From assembly GCF_009769385.1 (NCBI RefSeq), contig NZ_VKAB01000008.1, positions 248,001-312,000 of the forward strand: a stretch of DNA of 64,000 nt. The letters are read 5' to 3'. The DNA is from Saccharothrix deserti (GTDB taxonomy: Bacteria; Actinomycetota; Actinomycetes; Mycobacteriales; Pseudonocardiaceae). The notes below the pieces were generated by a model. It was not told the origin of the DNA and ran no database searches. It was given only the letters and a program-made list of their open reading frames with translations. Positions 56,338 through 64,000 of the stretch are shown in pieces. A program made the translations under genes and the position numbers. Every line of letters starts with the position of its first letter. Position 1 is the first letter of the stretch.

Positions 56338-56718
56338 TCAGCCCTGGCGTGGGGGTTGCGGCGGCTGCTGGGGCGGGTAGTGGCCCGGCGGGGGCGCCTG
56401 CGGGTACGGGTTCTGCTGAGGCGCCGGTGGTTGCTGCCCGTACGGCGACTGCTGACCAGGCGGCGGCTGCTGCCCGAACGGCGGCTGCTGGCCATACGGC
56501 TGCTGGTGGCCGAGCGGCGGCTGACCGGGCGGCGGCTGCTGCCCGTAAGGGGGCTGCTGGCCGGGTGGCTGCCCGGGTGGCCCGTACCCGGCGGGCGGGC
56601 CGTACTGCTGCGGGTTGTGCTGGTGGGGCTGCCGCGACTTCTTCGTCGATTTCACGATCACGACGACGAGCGCGACGAGCCCGACCAGCACCAGGAGCAA
56701 GAGCAGGTCCAGCACCAC
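56338..56718 (-). CDS. Single-pass membrane protein with Pro/Gln/Gly-Tyr repeat tail
   Basis: The 126-residue product has one N-terminal transmembrane helix (VVLDLLLLLVLVGLVALVVV) and a KSTKKSRQ stop-transfer patch. The rest is a Pro/Gln/Gly/Tyr repeat of the type PPYGQQPPPGQ. Start at tandem GTG codons (56718 or 56715), a few bases after GGGGGA. The repeat makes homology unreliable. It lies between glmM and the ESX genes. Such tails often bind proline-recognition domains or interact with the cell wall; function unknown. Confidence 0.65.
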   Translation of the reverse strand: MVLDLLLLLVLVGLVALVVVIVKSTKKSRQPHQHNPQQYGPPAGYGPPGQPPGQQPPYGQQPPPGQPPLGHQQPYGQQPPFGQQPPPGQQSPYGQQPPAPQQNPYPQAPPPGHYPPQQPPQPPRQG

Positions 56719-56781
56719 GGCGGTGTCCCCCGAACGGTCTGCGGGTCGGTGCGACCCCAAGGATCAGTGCAACCCCAAGGA

Positions 56782-58116
56782 TCAGTGCACCGAGGAAACC
56801 ACACCGGCCAACCGCTGTGCGGCGGACTCGGCCAGCTCGGGCGTGGCCGCCTCCACCATGACCCGCACCAACTGCTCGGTGCCGGACGGTCGCAGCAGCA
56901 CGCGGCCGGTGTCGCCCAGCTCCGCCGACACCGCGGCGACCGCCTCGTTGACCGCCGTGTCCTTCGCCACCGCCACCTTGTCCGCGACGACGACGTTGAT
57001 CAGCACCTGCGGCAGCCTGCGCATCACGCCCGCCAGCTCGGCCAGCGGCTTGCCGGTCTCGGCCATCCGCGCCATCAGCCGCAACGCGGTCAGCAGGCCG
57101 TCACCGGTGGTGGCGTGCGCCGGGAGGATCACGTGCCCGGACTGCTCGCCGCCCAGCGCGAACCCGCCCGCGCGCAGCTCCTCCAGCACGTAGCGGTCAC
57201 CGACCGCGGTGGTCTTGAGGTCGATGCCGTGCTCGCGCATCGCGATGTGCAGGCCGAGGTTGCTCATCACGGTGGCGACCAGCGTGTTGTCGGTCAGCTC
57301 GCCGGATTCCTTCATGCCCAGCGCCAGCACGGCCATCACCTGGTCGCCGTCGATGTCGTTGCCGTCGGCGTCGACCGCCACGCAGCGGTCCGCGTCACCG
57401 TCGTGCGCGATGCCCAGGTCGGCGCCGTGCTCGACCACCGCGGCACGCAGCAGTCCGACGTGGTTCGAGCCGCAGCCGTCGTTGATGTTCAGCCCGTCGG
57501 GCGAGGTGTGGATCTCGACGACCTCGGCGCCCGCCCGGCGGTAGGCGTCCGGCGCGGCGATCGACGCGGCGCCGTTCGCGCAGTCCACCACGACCTTCAG
57601 GCCCTCCAGGCGGTGCGGCGTCACCTTCAGCAGGTGCTGCACGTACTGGCCTTCGGCGTCCTCGACCTCGCGCACCCGGCCGATGCCCGCGCCGGTGGGG
57701 CGGTGGTCGCGGGTGTCGAGCTTCTGCTCGATCTCGTCCTCGACCGCGTCGGGCAGCTTGTGCCCGCCCGCGGCGAAGAGCTTGATGCCGTTGTCGGGCA
57801 TCGGGTTGTGCGAGGCGGAGATCATCACGCCCAGGTCCGCGCCGAGCGCGGCGACCAGGTAGGCCACGGCCGGCGTGGGCAGCACGCCCGCGCGCAGCAC
57901 GTCCGCGCCCGCCGACGTGAGCCCCGCCACCACGGCCGCCTCCAGCATCTCGCCGCTGGCGCGCGGGTCACGCCCGACGACGGCGACCGGGCGGTGGGAG
58001 CGGTCGTGCTCGGCCAGCACGCGGGCCGCCGCGGCGGCGATGGACAGCGCCAGTTCCGGGGTCAGGTCCGCGTTGGCGAGACCGCGCACGCCGTCAGTGC
58101 CGAACAGCCGAGCCAT
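56782..58116 (-). CDS. glmM: Phosphoglucosamine mutase
   Basis: The 444-residue enzyme interconverts glucosamine-6-P and glucosamine-1-P on the path to UDP-GlcNAc. Motifs: [12 protein letters not shown] at the start, the phosphoserine loop [14 protein letters not shown], the metal loop [10 protein letters not shown], the sugar-binding GGEQSGHVI and the phosphate-binding [14 protein letters not shown]. The ATG at 58116 is preceded by AGGAGG. Gene order glmM-rpsI-rplM is conserved in actinobacteria. Confidence 0.97.
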   Translation of the reverse strand: MARLFGTDGVRGLANADLTPELALSIAAAAARVLAEHDRSHRPVAVVGRDPRASGEMLEAAVVAGLTSAGADVLRAGVLPTPAVAYLVAALGADLGVMISASHNPMPDNGIKLFAAGGHKLPDAVEDEIEQKLDTRDHRPTGAGIGRVREVEDAEGQYVQHLLKVTPHRLEGLKVVVDCANGAASIAAPDAYRRAGAEVVEIHTSPDGLNINDGCGSNHVGLLRAAVVEHGADLGIAHDGDADRCVAVDADGNDIDGDQVMAVLALGMKESGELTDNTLVATVMSNLGLHIAMREHGIDLKTTAVGDRYVLEELRAGGFALGGEQSGHVILPAHATTGDGLLTALRLMARMAETGKPLAELAGVMRRLPQVLINVVVADKVAVAKDTAVNEAVAAVSAELGDTGRVLLRPSGTEQLVRVMVEAATPELAESAAQRLAGVVSSVH

Positions 58117-58164
58117 GATCGCCGAGACCTCCTGTGAACCACACAACATCGGGCGGAAAGCACT

Positions 58165-58204
58165 GCGGGAGCAGCAGTTCGGTGAAGAACTGACTGCTCC
58201 CGCA
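58165..58204 (-). terminator. Hairpin between rpsI and glmM
   Basis: GCGGGAGCAGCAGTTC and GAACTGACTGCTCCCGC pair with one bulge around GGTGAA, 31 bases past the rpsI stop and before glmM. It may end or attenuate the ribosomal transcript. Confidence 0.7.
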
Positions 58205-58234
58205 GGGTGGTGCTCGCTTGACCTGGTGAAAAGG

Positions 58235-58843
58235 TCAGCGCTTGCTGTACTGAGGCGCCTTGCGGGCCTTCTTGAGACCGTACTTCTTCCGCTCCTTGAC
58301 CCGGGGGTCACGGGTGAGGAAGCCGGCCTTCTTCAGCACCGGGCGGTCCTCGGAGTCGACGGCGATCAGCGCACGCGCGATCGCGAGGCGCAGCGCACCG
58401 GCCTGGCCGGTGGTGCCGCCGCCGCGCAGGTTCGCGATGACGTCGAACGTCTCCGGCTTCTCGGTCGTCACCAGGGGCTCACGGATGAGCTGCTGGTGCA
58501 CCTTGTTCGGGAAGTAGTCGTCCATCGACTTCCCGTTCAGGGTGAACTTGCCGGTGCCGGGGAGGAGCCGCACGCGGACGATCGCCTGCTTGCGGCGGCC
58601 GACGGTCTGCGCGAGGTGGTGCGCACCCGCGTTCAGGGTGTGCCGCACGACGGGCGTGGGCTCGGCCTCGACGGCCTCGGCCTCGGTGGCCTCGGTCGTG
58701 TCAGCTTCGGTGGCCTCCGCTTCGGTGGCCTCCGCGTCGGTCGCCTCCGCCTCGACGGCTTCGGTCTCGACGACGTCGGCCTCGACGGTGTCGAGTTCGG
58801 CCTCAGGGGTCACGTCGATGTCCTCGGTCTGCTGCTCGGTCAC
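58235..58843 (-). CDS. rpsI: 30S ribosomal protein S9 with long acidic N-terminal extension
   Basis: The C-terminal 130 or so residues are normal S9 ([20 protein letters not shown]; the C-terminal [12 protein letters not shown] that reaches the P-site tRNA). The first 65-70 residues are an acidic extension of repeated units (EATEAEA, EAEATDA) rich in Glu, Ala, Thr. This makes it 202 residues instead of about 130-170. It starts at a GTG overlapping the rplM stop by 4 bp, so the extension is coupled to L13 and appears to be translated. Shorter extensions are common in actinobacterial S9; the length here is notable. Confidence 0.95.
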   Translation of the reverse strand: MTEQQTEDIDVTPEAELDTVEADVVETEAVEAEATDAEATEAEATEADTTEATEAEAVEAEPTPVVRHTLNAGAHHLAQTVGRRKQAIVRVRLLPGTGKFTLNGKSMDDYFPNKVHQQLIREPLVTTEKPETFDVIANLRGGGTTGQAGALRLAIARALIAVDSEDRPVLKKAGFLTRDPRVKERKKYGLKKARKAPQYSKR

Positions 58844-59283
58844 TGGGCGACCTTCTTGATCTCGAACGGCTGCGGCTGCTGCGCAGCGTGCGGGTGGTTC
58901 GGGCCCGTGTAGACCTTGAGCTTGCCCGCGATCGCGCGGCCGAGGCGGTTCTTGGGCAGCATGCCCTTGATCGCCTTCTCGACCAGCCGGTCGGCGCGGG
59001 TGTCGAGCACCTCGCCGAACGAGCGCTGGCTCAGGCCGCCCGGAAAACCGGAGTGCCGGTACACGAACTCCTGGTCACGCTTCTTGCCGGTCAACGCCAC
59101 CTTGTCCGCGTTGATGACGATGACGAAGTCACCGGTGTCAACGTGAGGTGCGTAAGTCGGCTTGTGCTTGCCGCGCAGCAGCGTCGCGGCCTGGGTGGCG
59201 AGCCGACCGAGCACCACGTCCTGGGCGTCGATCACGTGCCAGGTTCGGGTCACCTCGCCGGGCTTCGGGCTGTACGTGCGCAC
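58840..59283 (-). CDS. rplM: 50S ribosomal protein L13
   Basis: The 147-residue protein is standard L13 ([59 protein letters not shown]). It is the first gene of the rplM-rpsI operon with a 4-bp overlap. The 283 bp upstream to the esx genes hold its promoter region and a terminator. Confidence 0.97.
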   Translation of the reverse strand: MRTYSPKPGEVTRTWHVIDAQDVVLGRLATQAATLLRGKHKPTYAPHVDTGDFVIVINADKVALTGKKRDQEFVYRHSGFPGGLSQRSFGEVLDTRADRLVEKAIKGMLPKNRLGRAIAGKLKVYTGPNHPHAAQQPQPFEIKKVAQ

Positions 59284-59506
59284 GGGTCTACCTCGTCGTC
59301 ACTTGCGTCTGGGGTCATTGCGGCGGCTGCTCAGGCCAGAGACCCCAGGTGGGCAGAGGACCAGAACACGAGGCACGCATAGTGCGCACCGAGTACCGCA
59401 CAACAACGTAGGAAGATACCGGTTGAGGTCGGTGCGGGTCAAAACGACCCCTCCGAAACCGGCTCGAACCGGCTGGAACTGCCCTGGAACCGGCTGGAAC
59501 ACGTAC

Positions 59507-59541
59507 GCGGGCCCCGAATCCTCGAGGATTCCGGGGCCCGC
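59507..59541 (-). terminator. Terminator after the esx gene pair
   Basis: GCGGGCCCCGAATCC and its complement GGATTCCGGGGCCCGC around CTCGAG form a long stem with one bulged base, 26 bp past the WXG100 stop. Just left of it, at 59456-59502, GAACCGGCTGGAAC-type direct repeats occur with no evident role. Confidence 0.75.
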
Positions 59542-59566
59542 AGGGGTCACACGTGGGTGACGATGG

Positions 59567-59854
59567 TCACCAACGACCGGTGTTCTTCCGCTCGGCGGCC
59601 TGGTAGGCCTCGGTGGCCGACGCGACGGCGGTACCGATGGTGGCGAGCACCTGCTGGAGGTCGGCGGCCGACTTGTCCCACTGCTCCTGCGCGGCGCGGT
59701 AGGCCTCCTGCGTGCCACCTTCCCACTGCGCGAGGACGGGGGCGATGCGGGCCTTGAGGTTCTCCAGCTCGGACTCGACCTTGTTGGCCTGGCCGGAGAT
59801 GTCGCCGGCGGCGCTGGCGAGCTGGTTGAAGTCAACCTTGATCTGGTCGTTCAT
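59567..59854 (-). CDS. esxT: WXG100 protein, EsxT position
   Basis: The 95-residue helical-hairpin protein has the WXG turn (Trp-Glu-Gly in AQWEGGTQEAYRAAQEQW) at residue 44 and ends in a short tail. WXG100 proteins form dimers exported by the type VII system. It pairs with the gene at 59940 just upstream and corresponds by position to EsxT (Rv3444c) next to rplM. The TTATTTC-like spacer and GGAG site fix the ATG. The export motif YxxxD/E is not obvious in the tail. Confidence 0.88.
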   Translation of the reverse strand: MNDQIKVDFNQLASAAGDISGQANKVESELENLKARIAPVLAQWEGGTQEAYRAAQEQWDKSAADLQQVLATIGTAVASATEAYQAAERKNTGRW

Positions 59855-59939
59855 TTTCTCCCCTTGGAGGTTGAGTCAAAAGAGGCAGTGCGAAGAGTGG
59901 GTGAAGCGCGAGCAATCCGGAAATGAATTCCCGAACCGA

Positions 59940-60257
59940 TCAGGCACCGCCACCGAGGCGGCCGGCGATCTGGGACATCTCCTGCGACTGCGCCTCTTCC
60001 TCCTGGACGTAGGTCGTCGCGGTCTCGTCCATCTGCTCGGCGATGGCGAGCAGCGCGTCCTGCAGCTTCTTCGCGTCCTCGTCGAAGCGCTGGATCAGCT
60101 TGTTGAACGCGTCCGCGGCGCTACCGACCCACGCGCTCGACAGACCGTCCACGGTGTTCCGGAGCTGCGCGAGGATGTTCTGCACGCCCTCGTTGGTGCT
60201 GACGATGTCCTTCGCAGCCTGGAACAGCTCGGGACTTCCGGTCTGGTAACCAGCCAT
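59940..60257 (-). CDS. esxU: WXG100 protein, EsxU position
   Basis: The 105-residue partner WXG100 protein has the turn LSSAWVGSAADAFNKL near residue 43 and a second helix with DEDAKKLQDALLAIAEQMDE. The tail QEEEAQSQEMSQIAGRLGGG is acidic. It precedes the esxT-like gene by 85 bp in the same direction, as Rv3445c precedes Rv3444c. The pair is expected to form a heterodimer and be the core ESX-4 substrate. Confidence 0.88.
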   Translation of the reverse strand: MAGYQTGSPELFQAAKDIVSTNEGVQNILAQLRNTVDGLSSAWVGSAADAFNKLIQRFDEDAKKLQDALLAIAEQMDETATTYVQEEEAQSQEMSQIAGRLGGGA

Positions 60258-60403
60258 TGGGTGTGACCCCCTAGGTCGATGAGATCAGGTGCACTTCGTT
60301 CGTACGCCTCTTACGACGCAGACCCTCCCACGGTCGGTTCCACGCTGTCCCGACTTCCCCGGAAGTAGTTGCGGTTGTAAACGCATCGGGTGACGGAACA
60401 CAC

Positions 60404-60826
60404 TCAGTAGAGGATTCGCGCTTGCGAAAAGTCCTCGTCATCGCCCCGTTCGGGGGGAAGTTGACCACTCGGACCGGCCGCCGCGCGAGAACCGAGCACC
60501 GGCCGCGGCGGAACTGCATTTGCATTCGCGTCCGTTTGCTCTCGCGATTTCTCCGGTGTGAGCAGTTCGGCGCCCGAAGGCAACTCCTCGACGGGCAGCC
60601 CGCGGTGGTGCCGGAACCCGGTGGCGACCCGCTGGACGTCAGGTGACGTGGCCGCGTGCCGGTCGGGCTGGACCTGCCGCGCCTTGGCCTGCTCGGCCAA
60701 CTGCCGGTTCCGGTCGCGCTGGGCCGCGCTCTTCGCGCCCGCGGCGGTCGCCGCGCGCCTGCCTCTGGTCACCGCGGCGTCGAGGTCCGAGCGGAACCGG
60801 GCGAAGGCCTCCGGGATGCCGGTCAT
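60404..60826 (-). CDS. Basic helical protein of the ESX-4-like locus
   Basis: The 140-residue product starts with a helical part (MTGIPEAFARFRSDLDAAVT) followed by a basic Ala/Arg/Gln region (AAQRDRNRQLAEQAKARQVQ) and a disordered tail. I do not recognise it. It lies 16 bp after the Rv3446c-like gene and before the esx pair, so it is probably part of that operon. The ATG at 60826 is chosen; a longer frame starts at 60841. Confidence 0.65.
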   Translation of the reverse strand: MTGIPEAFARFRSDLDAAVTRGRRAATAAGAKSAAQRDRNRQLAEQAKARQVQPDRHAATSPDVQRVATGFRHHRGLPVEELPSGAELLTPEKSREQTDANANAVPPRPVLGSRAAAGPSGQLPPERGDDEDFSQARILY

Positions 60827-60842
60827 CACAAATCCCCACAAG

Positions 60843-62657
60843 TCAGCTGGTCACGGTCAGCGTGCGGACGACCTGCTCGCACGCGGGACGGACCCGGTCG
60901 ATCCCGTCCGGCGGGTACTGGCACCCGACGCTGACCTGGACCTCGTCCTGGAACAGCACGTACCAGTCGATGATGACCGAATCCGTCTCTTCCCGGTAGT
61001 AAACGACATCCTTGTCCGCGAAGCGGGCGGAAGCGTCGAAACCGGACACCTTCTGGCGCTGGTCGTACTGGCCGCGCAATTCGGTCTCGGCCCGGGTCCG
61101 GTCCTCGGTGGCGTTGTAGTTCAGTTTCTGCTCCTCCACCGCGATGACGTCCAGGTTCGACACCGGCGATTCGGGTTTCAGCAGCACCTTGCGGGTCTCG
61201 ACCTGCCCTCCGGTCTGATGCCAACCGGTCGGCGCGAGGAAGCTGTAGTCGTACTGCGCGATGGGCCTGCCCTCGGCCGTGCCCGACGCGGTGGTGGCGG
61301 GCGTGGTGCCGGACGTGGTCTGCCCGCCCGTCCCGGCGTTGCCGTTGATCAGCGCGAACGCCACCGAGGCGCCGACGACCGCGACCACGGCGACGACGAT
61401 GGTCACGATCAGCGGCACCCGGCTCTTGCGCGACGGCGTGGGCGGAGGCTGCGGGAAGTACGAGGGCTGAGGGAACCCGGCGGGCGGTGACGGCGGCGTG
61501 ATCCGCCGGGTGATCTTCCTGGTCCGGTCGTCGGTGATCTTCTGGGTGACGTCGCCCTGGCCCTGCGCCTGCGGCAGCGCGCCGGTGCGCAACGGGTCCA
61601 CGCTCACCGCGCGCAACGCGCCGCGGGCCACCACGGTCTCCGGCTGGTCGATGCTCGTCGGCACCACACCGGACTGCTCCAGCACCAGCCGCGCCACCAG
61701 CGGGATGCGGCTCGACCCGCCGACCAGGAACACGCCGGCGAGCCCGCGCGGGTCCAGCCCGGCGTCCCGCACGGCCGTCACGACCAGCGCGGCGGCACGC
61801 GTGAGCGGCGTGCTGATCAGGCGTTCCAGGTCGGTCCTGGTGACGTGCGCGTCGGGGAACGGCGGCGGCATCGGCACGTCGGTGTAGGCGTGCCGGGACA
61901 GCGTCTCCTTCGCGCCGCGCACGTCCTGGCGCAGCACCCGGCGCTTGCGCCGGTCGGCCATCTCACGGCCCTCGACGAGCTGCCGCCACGCGTCCGGGTC
62001 GCCCGGTGAGACCAGCGAGCCGACGTGCTCCAGCAGCGCCTGGTCGACGTCCGCGCCGCCGAAGCCGGGATCGCCCTTGGTGGCCAGCACGCGGAACGTG
62101 CCGCCCTGGCGGGCCACCACGCTGGCGTCGACCGTGCCGCCGCCGAGGTCGAGCACGGCCAGCGCCGCACCGTCCGGGATGGCGTGGGTCGCCGAGTGGA
62201 ACACCGCCGCCGCGACCGGTTCGGGCACCAGCCGGACCTCCTGGCCGAGCCCGCGGGCGGCCTGCAGCAGCACGCGGGTGCGGATCGCGCCCCAGTCGGC
62301 CGGGTGGGTGAGCACCAGCAGGTCGACCCGCGCGCCGCCGGCCACGTGCCGCGCCTCGTCGACGGCCCTGGTCAGCACGGCCCGCACGACGTCCACCACC
62401 GGCAGCACGCTGGTGCCGAGCAGCAACTCGCCCTCGTCGATGCGGCGCTTGGGGTGCGGCTCGTAGCGGGCCGGGTCCACGGCGGCCTGGCGTTCCGCCT
62501 CCTGGCCGACGAACAGCGTGCCGTCCGCCGCGGCGAACACCGCCGAGGGCACGATCGGCTGGCCGTCGACCACGACGACCTGGGGTTCGCGGCCGTGCAG
62601 GGACATGGCGACGCAGGTGCTGGACGTGCCGAAGTCCACCGCCACGCGCAAGCTCAT
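60843..62657 (-). CDS. Hsp70-fold, membrane-anchored type VII secretion-associated protein (Rv3446c-like)
   Basis: The 604-residue protein has an Hsp70-type ATPase domain at about 1-355 (VDFGTSSTCVAM at 7-18, LDLGGGTVDASV 169-180, FLVGGSSRIPLVARLV 310-325) but no substrate-binding domain of DnaK. After a Pro-rich stretch comes one helix (414-437) and an exterior domain of about 145 residues with YSFLAPTGWHQTGGQVETR and ACEQVVRTLTV. This architecture and the position next to esx genes match Rv3446c of the ESX-4 locus. It may sense or energise export; the exterior domain is the family's secretion-associated part. Confidence 0.85.
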   Translation of the reverse strand: MSLRVAVDFGTSSTCVAMSLHGREPQVVVVDGQPIVPSAVFAAADGTLFVGQEAERQAAVDPARYEPHPKRRIDEGELLLGTSVLPVVDVVRAVLTRAVDEARHVAGGARVDLLVLTHPADWGAIRTRVLLQAARGLGQEVRLVPEPVAAAVFHSATHAIPDGAALAVLDLGGGTVDASVVARQGGTFRVLATKGDPGFGGADVDQALLEHVGSLVSPGDPDAWRQLVEGREMADRRKRRVLRQDVRGAKETLSRHAYTDVPMPPPFPDAHVTRTDLERLISTPLTRAAALVVTAVRDAGLDPRGLAGVFLVGGSSRIPLVARLVLEQSGVVPTSIDQPETVVARGALRAVSVDPLRTGALPQAQGQGDVTQKITDDRTRKITRRITPPSPPAGFPQPSYFPQPPPTPSRKSRVPLIVTIVVAVVAVVGASVAFALINGNAGTGGQTTSGTTPATTASGTAEGRPIAQYDYSFLAPTGWHQTGGQVETRKVLLKPESPVSNLDVIAVEEQKLNYNATEDRTRAETELRGQYDQRQKVSGFDASARFADKDVVYYREETDSVIIDWYVLFQDEVQVSVGCQYPPDGIDRVRPACEQVVRTLTVTS

Positions 62658-62778
62658 CCGTCATCCCCTCGTCGGCCGGGGCGGGCCTGCATATGCATAC
62701 CTCACGAGGCCGCCGGCGCGTCGGCTGGTCGTGCGATCGCCCGGTGCGGCGAGTCCGACTCGAGCACGTTGAACCGGA

Positions 62779-64000
62779 CTACAACTCCGCCAACCGTGCG
62801 CGAATGCGGCTCGCGGCCGCGGACGTCTCCGGGATCAACGTCAGCGCCGTCGTCCAACTCTCCCGAGCCCCCGCCACATCGCCCATCGCCGACAACGTCC
62901 GGGCCAGGTTGTCCAGCACCGCGCCCTCGGTCGTGTGGTCACGCGCCTCCACGGCCTGGGCGCGGGCACGTCGGTACGCCTCCAGGGCGTCGTCCACCCG
63001 GCCGGCCGCCGCGAGCGCGTTGCCGTAGTTGTCCAGGAGACGGCCGTTGACGACCGGGTCCCTGATGTCCTCCACCAGGCGCAACGCCTCCAGGCTGACC
63101 GCGACCGCCTCGTCGGCACGCCCCATGCCGACCAACGCACCGGACAGCGTGTTCAGCGTGATCGCCTCGCCGTACTGCTCACCGATCTCGACCAGGATGC
63201 GCCGCGACTCCTCCAGCATCTCGATCGCCCGCTCGGACTCCTGCCGGCGGAGGAGGCAGATGGCCAGTGCGTTCAAGGCCATCCCCTCACCTCGCCGGTC
63301 ACCCGCCCTCCGGCGGGCATCTAGGGCGTGCCCGTAGGCGGCGATCGCATCGTCGTACCGCTCGGCATCGCTGTACGTCATGGCCAACGCCTGAGGCGCC
63401 AGCGACGCTGCCGTCAGGTCCTCGACGGAGCGCGCGGCGGCGACGGCGATCTCCAGGGCGGGGATGGATTCCGTGAACCGCTTGGCGAGGTCGAAGAAAG
63501 CCCACTGCGCGACCGGCAACCGCCACGCGTACTCGGTGAACCCGGATTCCGCCGCCCACCTCGTGGCGGCGGCCAGGTTCGCCTGTTCGACCTCGCACCA
63601 CTCGAGCGCCTGCCGGCGATCGGTGAACCCGAGGGCCCGCTCGCGCGAGGTCCCGGTGCTGACGTCGGGACGAAGGCGCCGGAGCAACGCCGTCCCGTTC
63701 AGCGCGGTGTCGGTGTAGAAGTCCAGCAACCGACGCATCGCGTCGCGCCGGGTCACCTCGTCGTCCTCGGCCGACGCCTTGGCCGCGGCGTACTCCCGCA
63801 GCAGGTCGTGCAGCGCGAACCGGCCCGCCGCCTGTTCCAGGACCAGGTTGGCCGCGGACAACGAGCGGAGCAGCCGCCGGGCGTCGCGCACCTCGCCGCC
63901 GAGCAGCGCCGCCGCCGCCGCGATGGAGATGTCGTCACCCGGCACCAGGCCCAGCAACCGGAAAGCGGCACGTGCCTCGGCGTCCAAACCCACGTACGAC
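62779..64000 (-). CDS. TPR/NB-ARC-type regulator, C-terminal part
   Basis: The gene enters from the right end, so its N-terminus is missing; the frame is open to 64000 and reads SYVGLDAEARAAFRLLGLVP, the typical winged-helix end of an NB-ARC/AfsR-like ATPase. Visible parts: that helical domain (DDISIAAAAALLGGEV; LHDLLREYAAAKA) and then a TPR superhelix with repeats such as AIAAYGHALDARRRAGDRRG and AVAVSLEALRLVEDI. It ends ASRIRARLAEL. A regulator of SARP or related type is likely. It could also be an ATPase of a stress system, since the DNA-binding part is not visible. Confidence 0.75.
   Translation of the reverse strand, partial: SYVGLDAEARAAFRLLGLVPGDDISIAAAAALLGGEVRDARRLLRSLSAANLVLEQAAGRFALHDLLREYAAAKASAEDDEVTRRDAMRRLLDFYTDTALNGTALLRRLRPDVSTGTSRERALGFTDRRQALEWCEVEQANLAAATRWAAESGFTEYAWRLPVAQWAFFDLAKRFTESIPALEIAVAAARSVEDLTAASLAPQALAMTYSDAERYDDAIAAYGHALDARRRAGDRRGEGMALNALAICLLRRQESERAIEMLEESRRILVEIGEQYGEAITLNTLSGALVGMGRADEAVAVSLEALRLVEDIRDPVVNGRLLDNYGNALAAAGRVDDALEAYRRARAQAVEARDHTTEGAVLDNLARTLSAMGDVAGARESWTTALTLIPETSAAASRIRARLAEL

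Overview
The window is very GC-rich, uses GTG starts often, and packs its genes in short, frequently overlapping operons. It carries sporulation-type regulators of actinomycetes (SsgB, a BldM-like regulator, a WhiD/WhiB3 protein), three PknB-type kinases and WXG100/type VII secretion genes. The gene order choD-guaB3-guaB-DUF5319-rsdA-sigD-(regulator)-(unknown)-whiB-groEL-groES-tsaD-rimI-tsaB-tsaE-alr-nnr-glmS-glmM-rpsI-rplM-esx-esx-Rv3446c-like follows the mycobacterial Rv3409c-Rv3446c region closely. I infer a spore-forming actinomycete of the Pseudonocardiaceae (Saccharothrix/Actinosynnema/Lentzea type). This rests on recognition and synteny; no search was run.

Layout. 1-14.5 kb is an envelope-signalling region: a histone-deacetylase-like fragment, a small membrane protein, three single-pass membrane proteins, two adjacent Ser/Thr kinases, a LysR/DMT-exporter pair, ssgB plus a third kinase, and a two-component system with PspC domains divergent from a PspC/LiaF-like membrane protein. 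14.5-26.6 kb holds purine and redox metabolism: guaA, a small APH-fold kinase, an aldehyde dehydrogenase followed by a damaged SDR gene, an FAD monooxygenase/MBL/GMC oxidoreductase run, guaB3 and guaB. 26.6-34.2 kb is the conserved developmental and stress block: rsdA-sigD, a bldM-like gene, a TPR-like unknown, a MerR/B12-type regulator, whiB and groES-groEL under a CIRCE operator. 34.3-40 kb is accessory: phoD, an imine-reductase-like gene and a 1009-residue SARP/AfsR-type regulator. 40-51.5 kb is the t6A operon (tsaD, rimI, tsaB, tsaE), alr, nnr and glmS. That operon is interrupted by a matB/carboxyltransferase pair lying between two inverted copies of a repeat. 52.5-62.7 kb is an ESX-4-like locus interleaved with glmM, rpsI and rplM. 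The window ends in a partial TPR/NB-ARC regulator.

Most interesting are: (i) an interspersed repeat of up to 150 bp with a conserved hairpin, two of whose three copies start at, or one base after, a stop codon, and which seems to have cost an SDR gene its start and cut a MerR gene short; (ii) a second set of short repeats with the core CGTAGGAC or its variants at three 3'-end sites; (iii) an extracytoplasmic domain of about 95 residues shared by two kinases and two neighbouring non-kinase membrane proteins, together with a short cytoplasmic S-V-A-[DE]-L motif, which may mark an undescribed envelope-sensing system; (iv) the matB cassette inside the tsa operon; and (v) a large, calcium-motif-bearing WXG100-like protein in the ESX locus.
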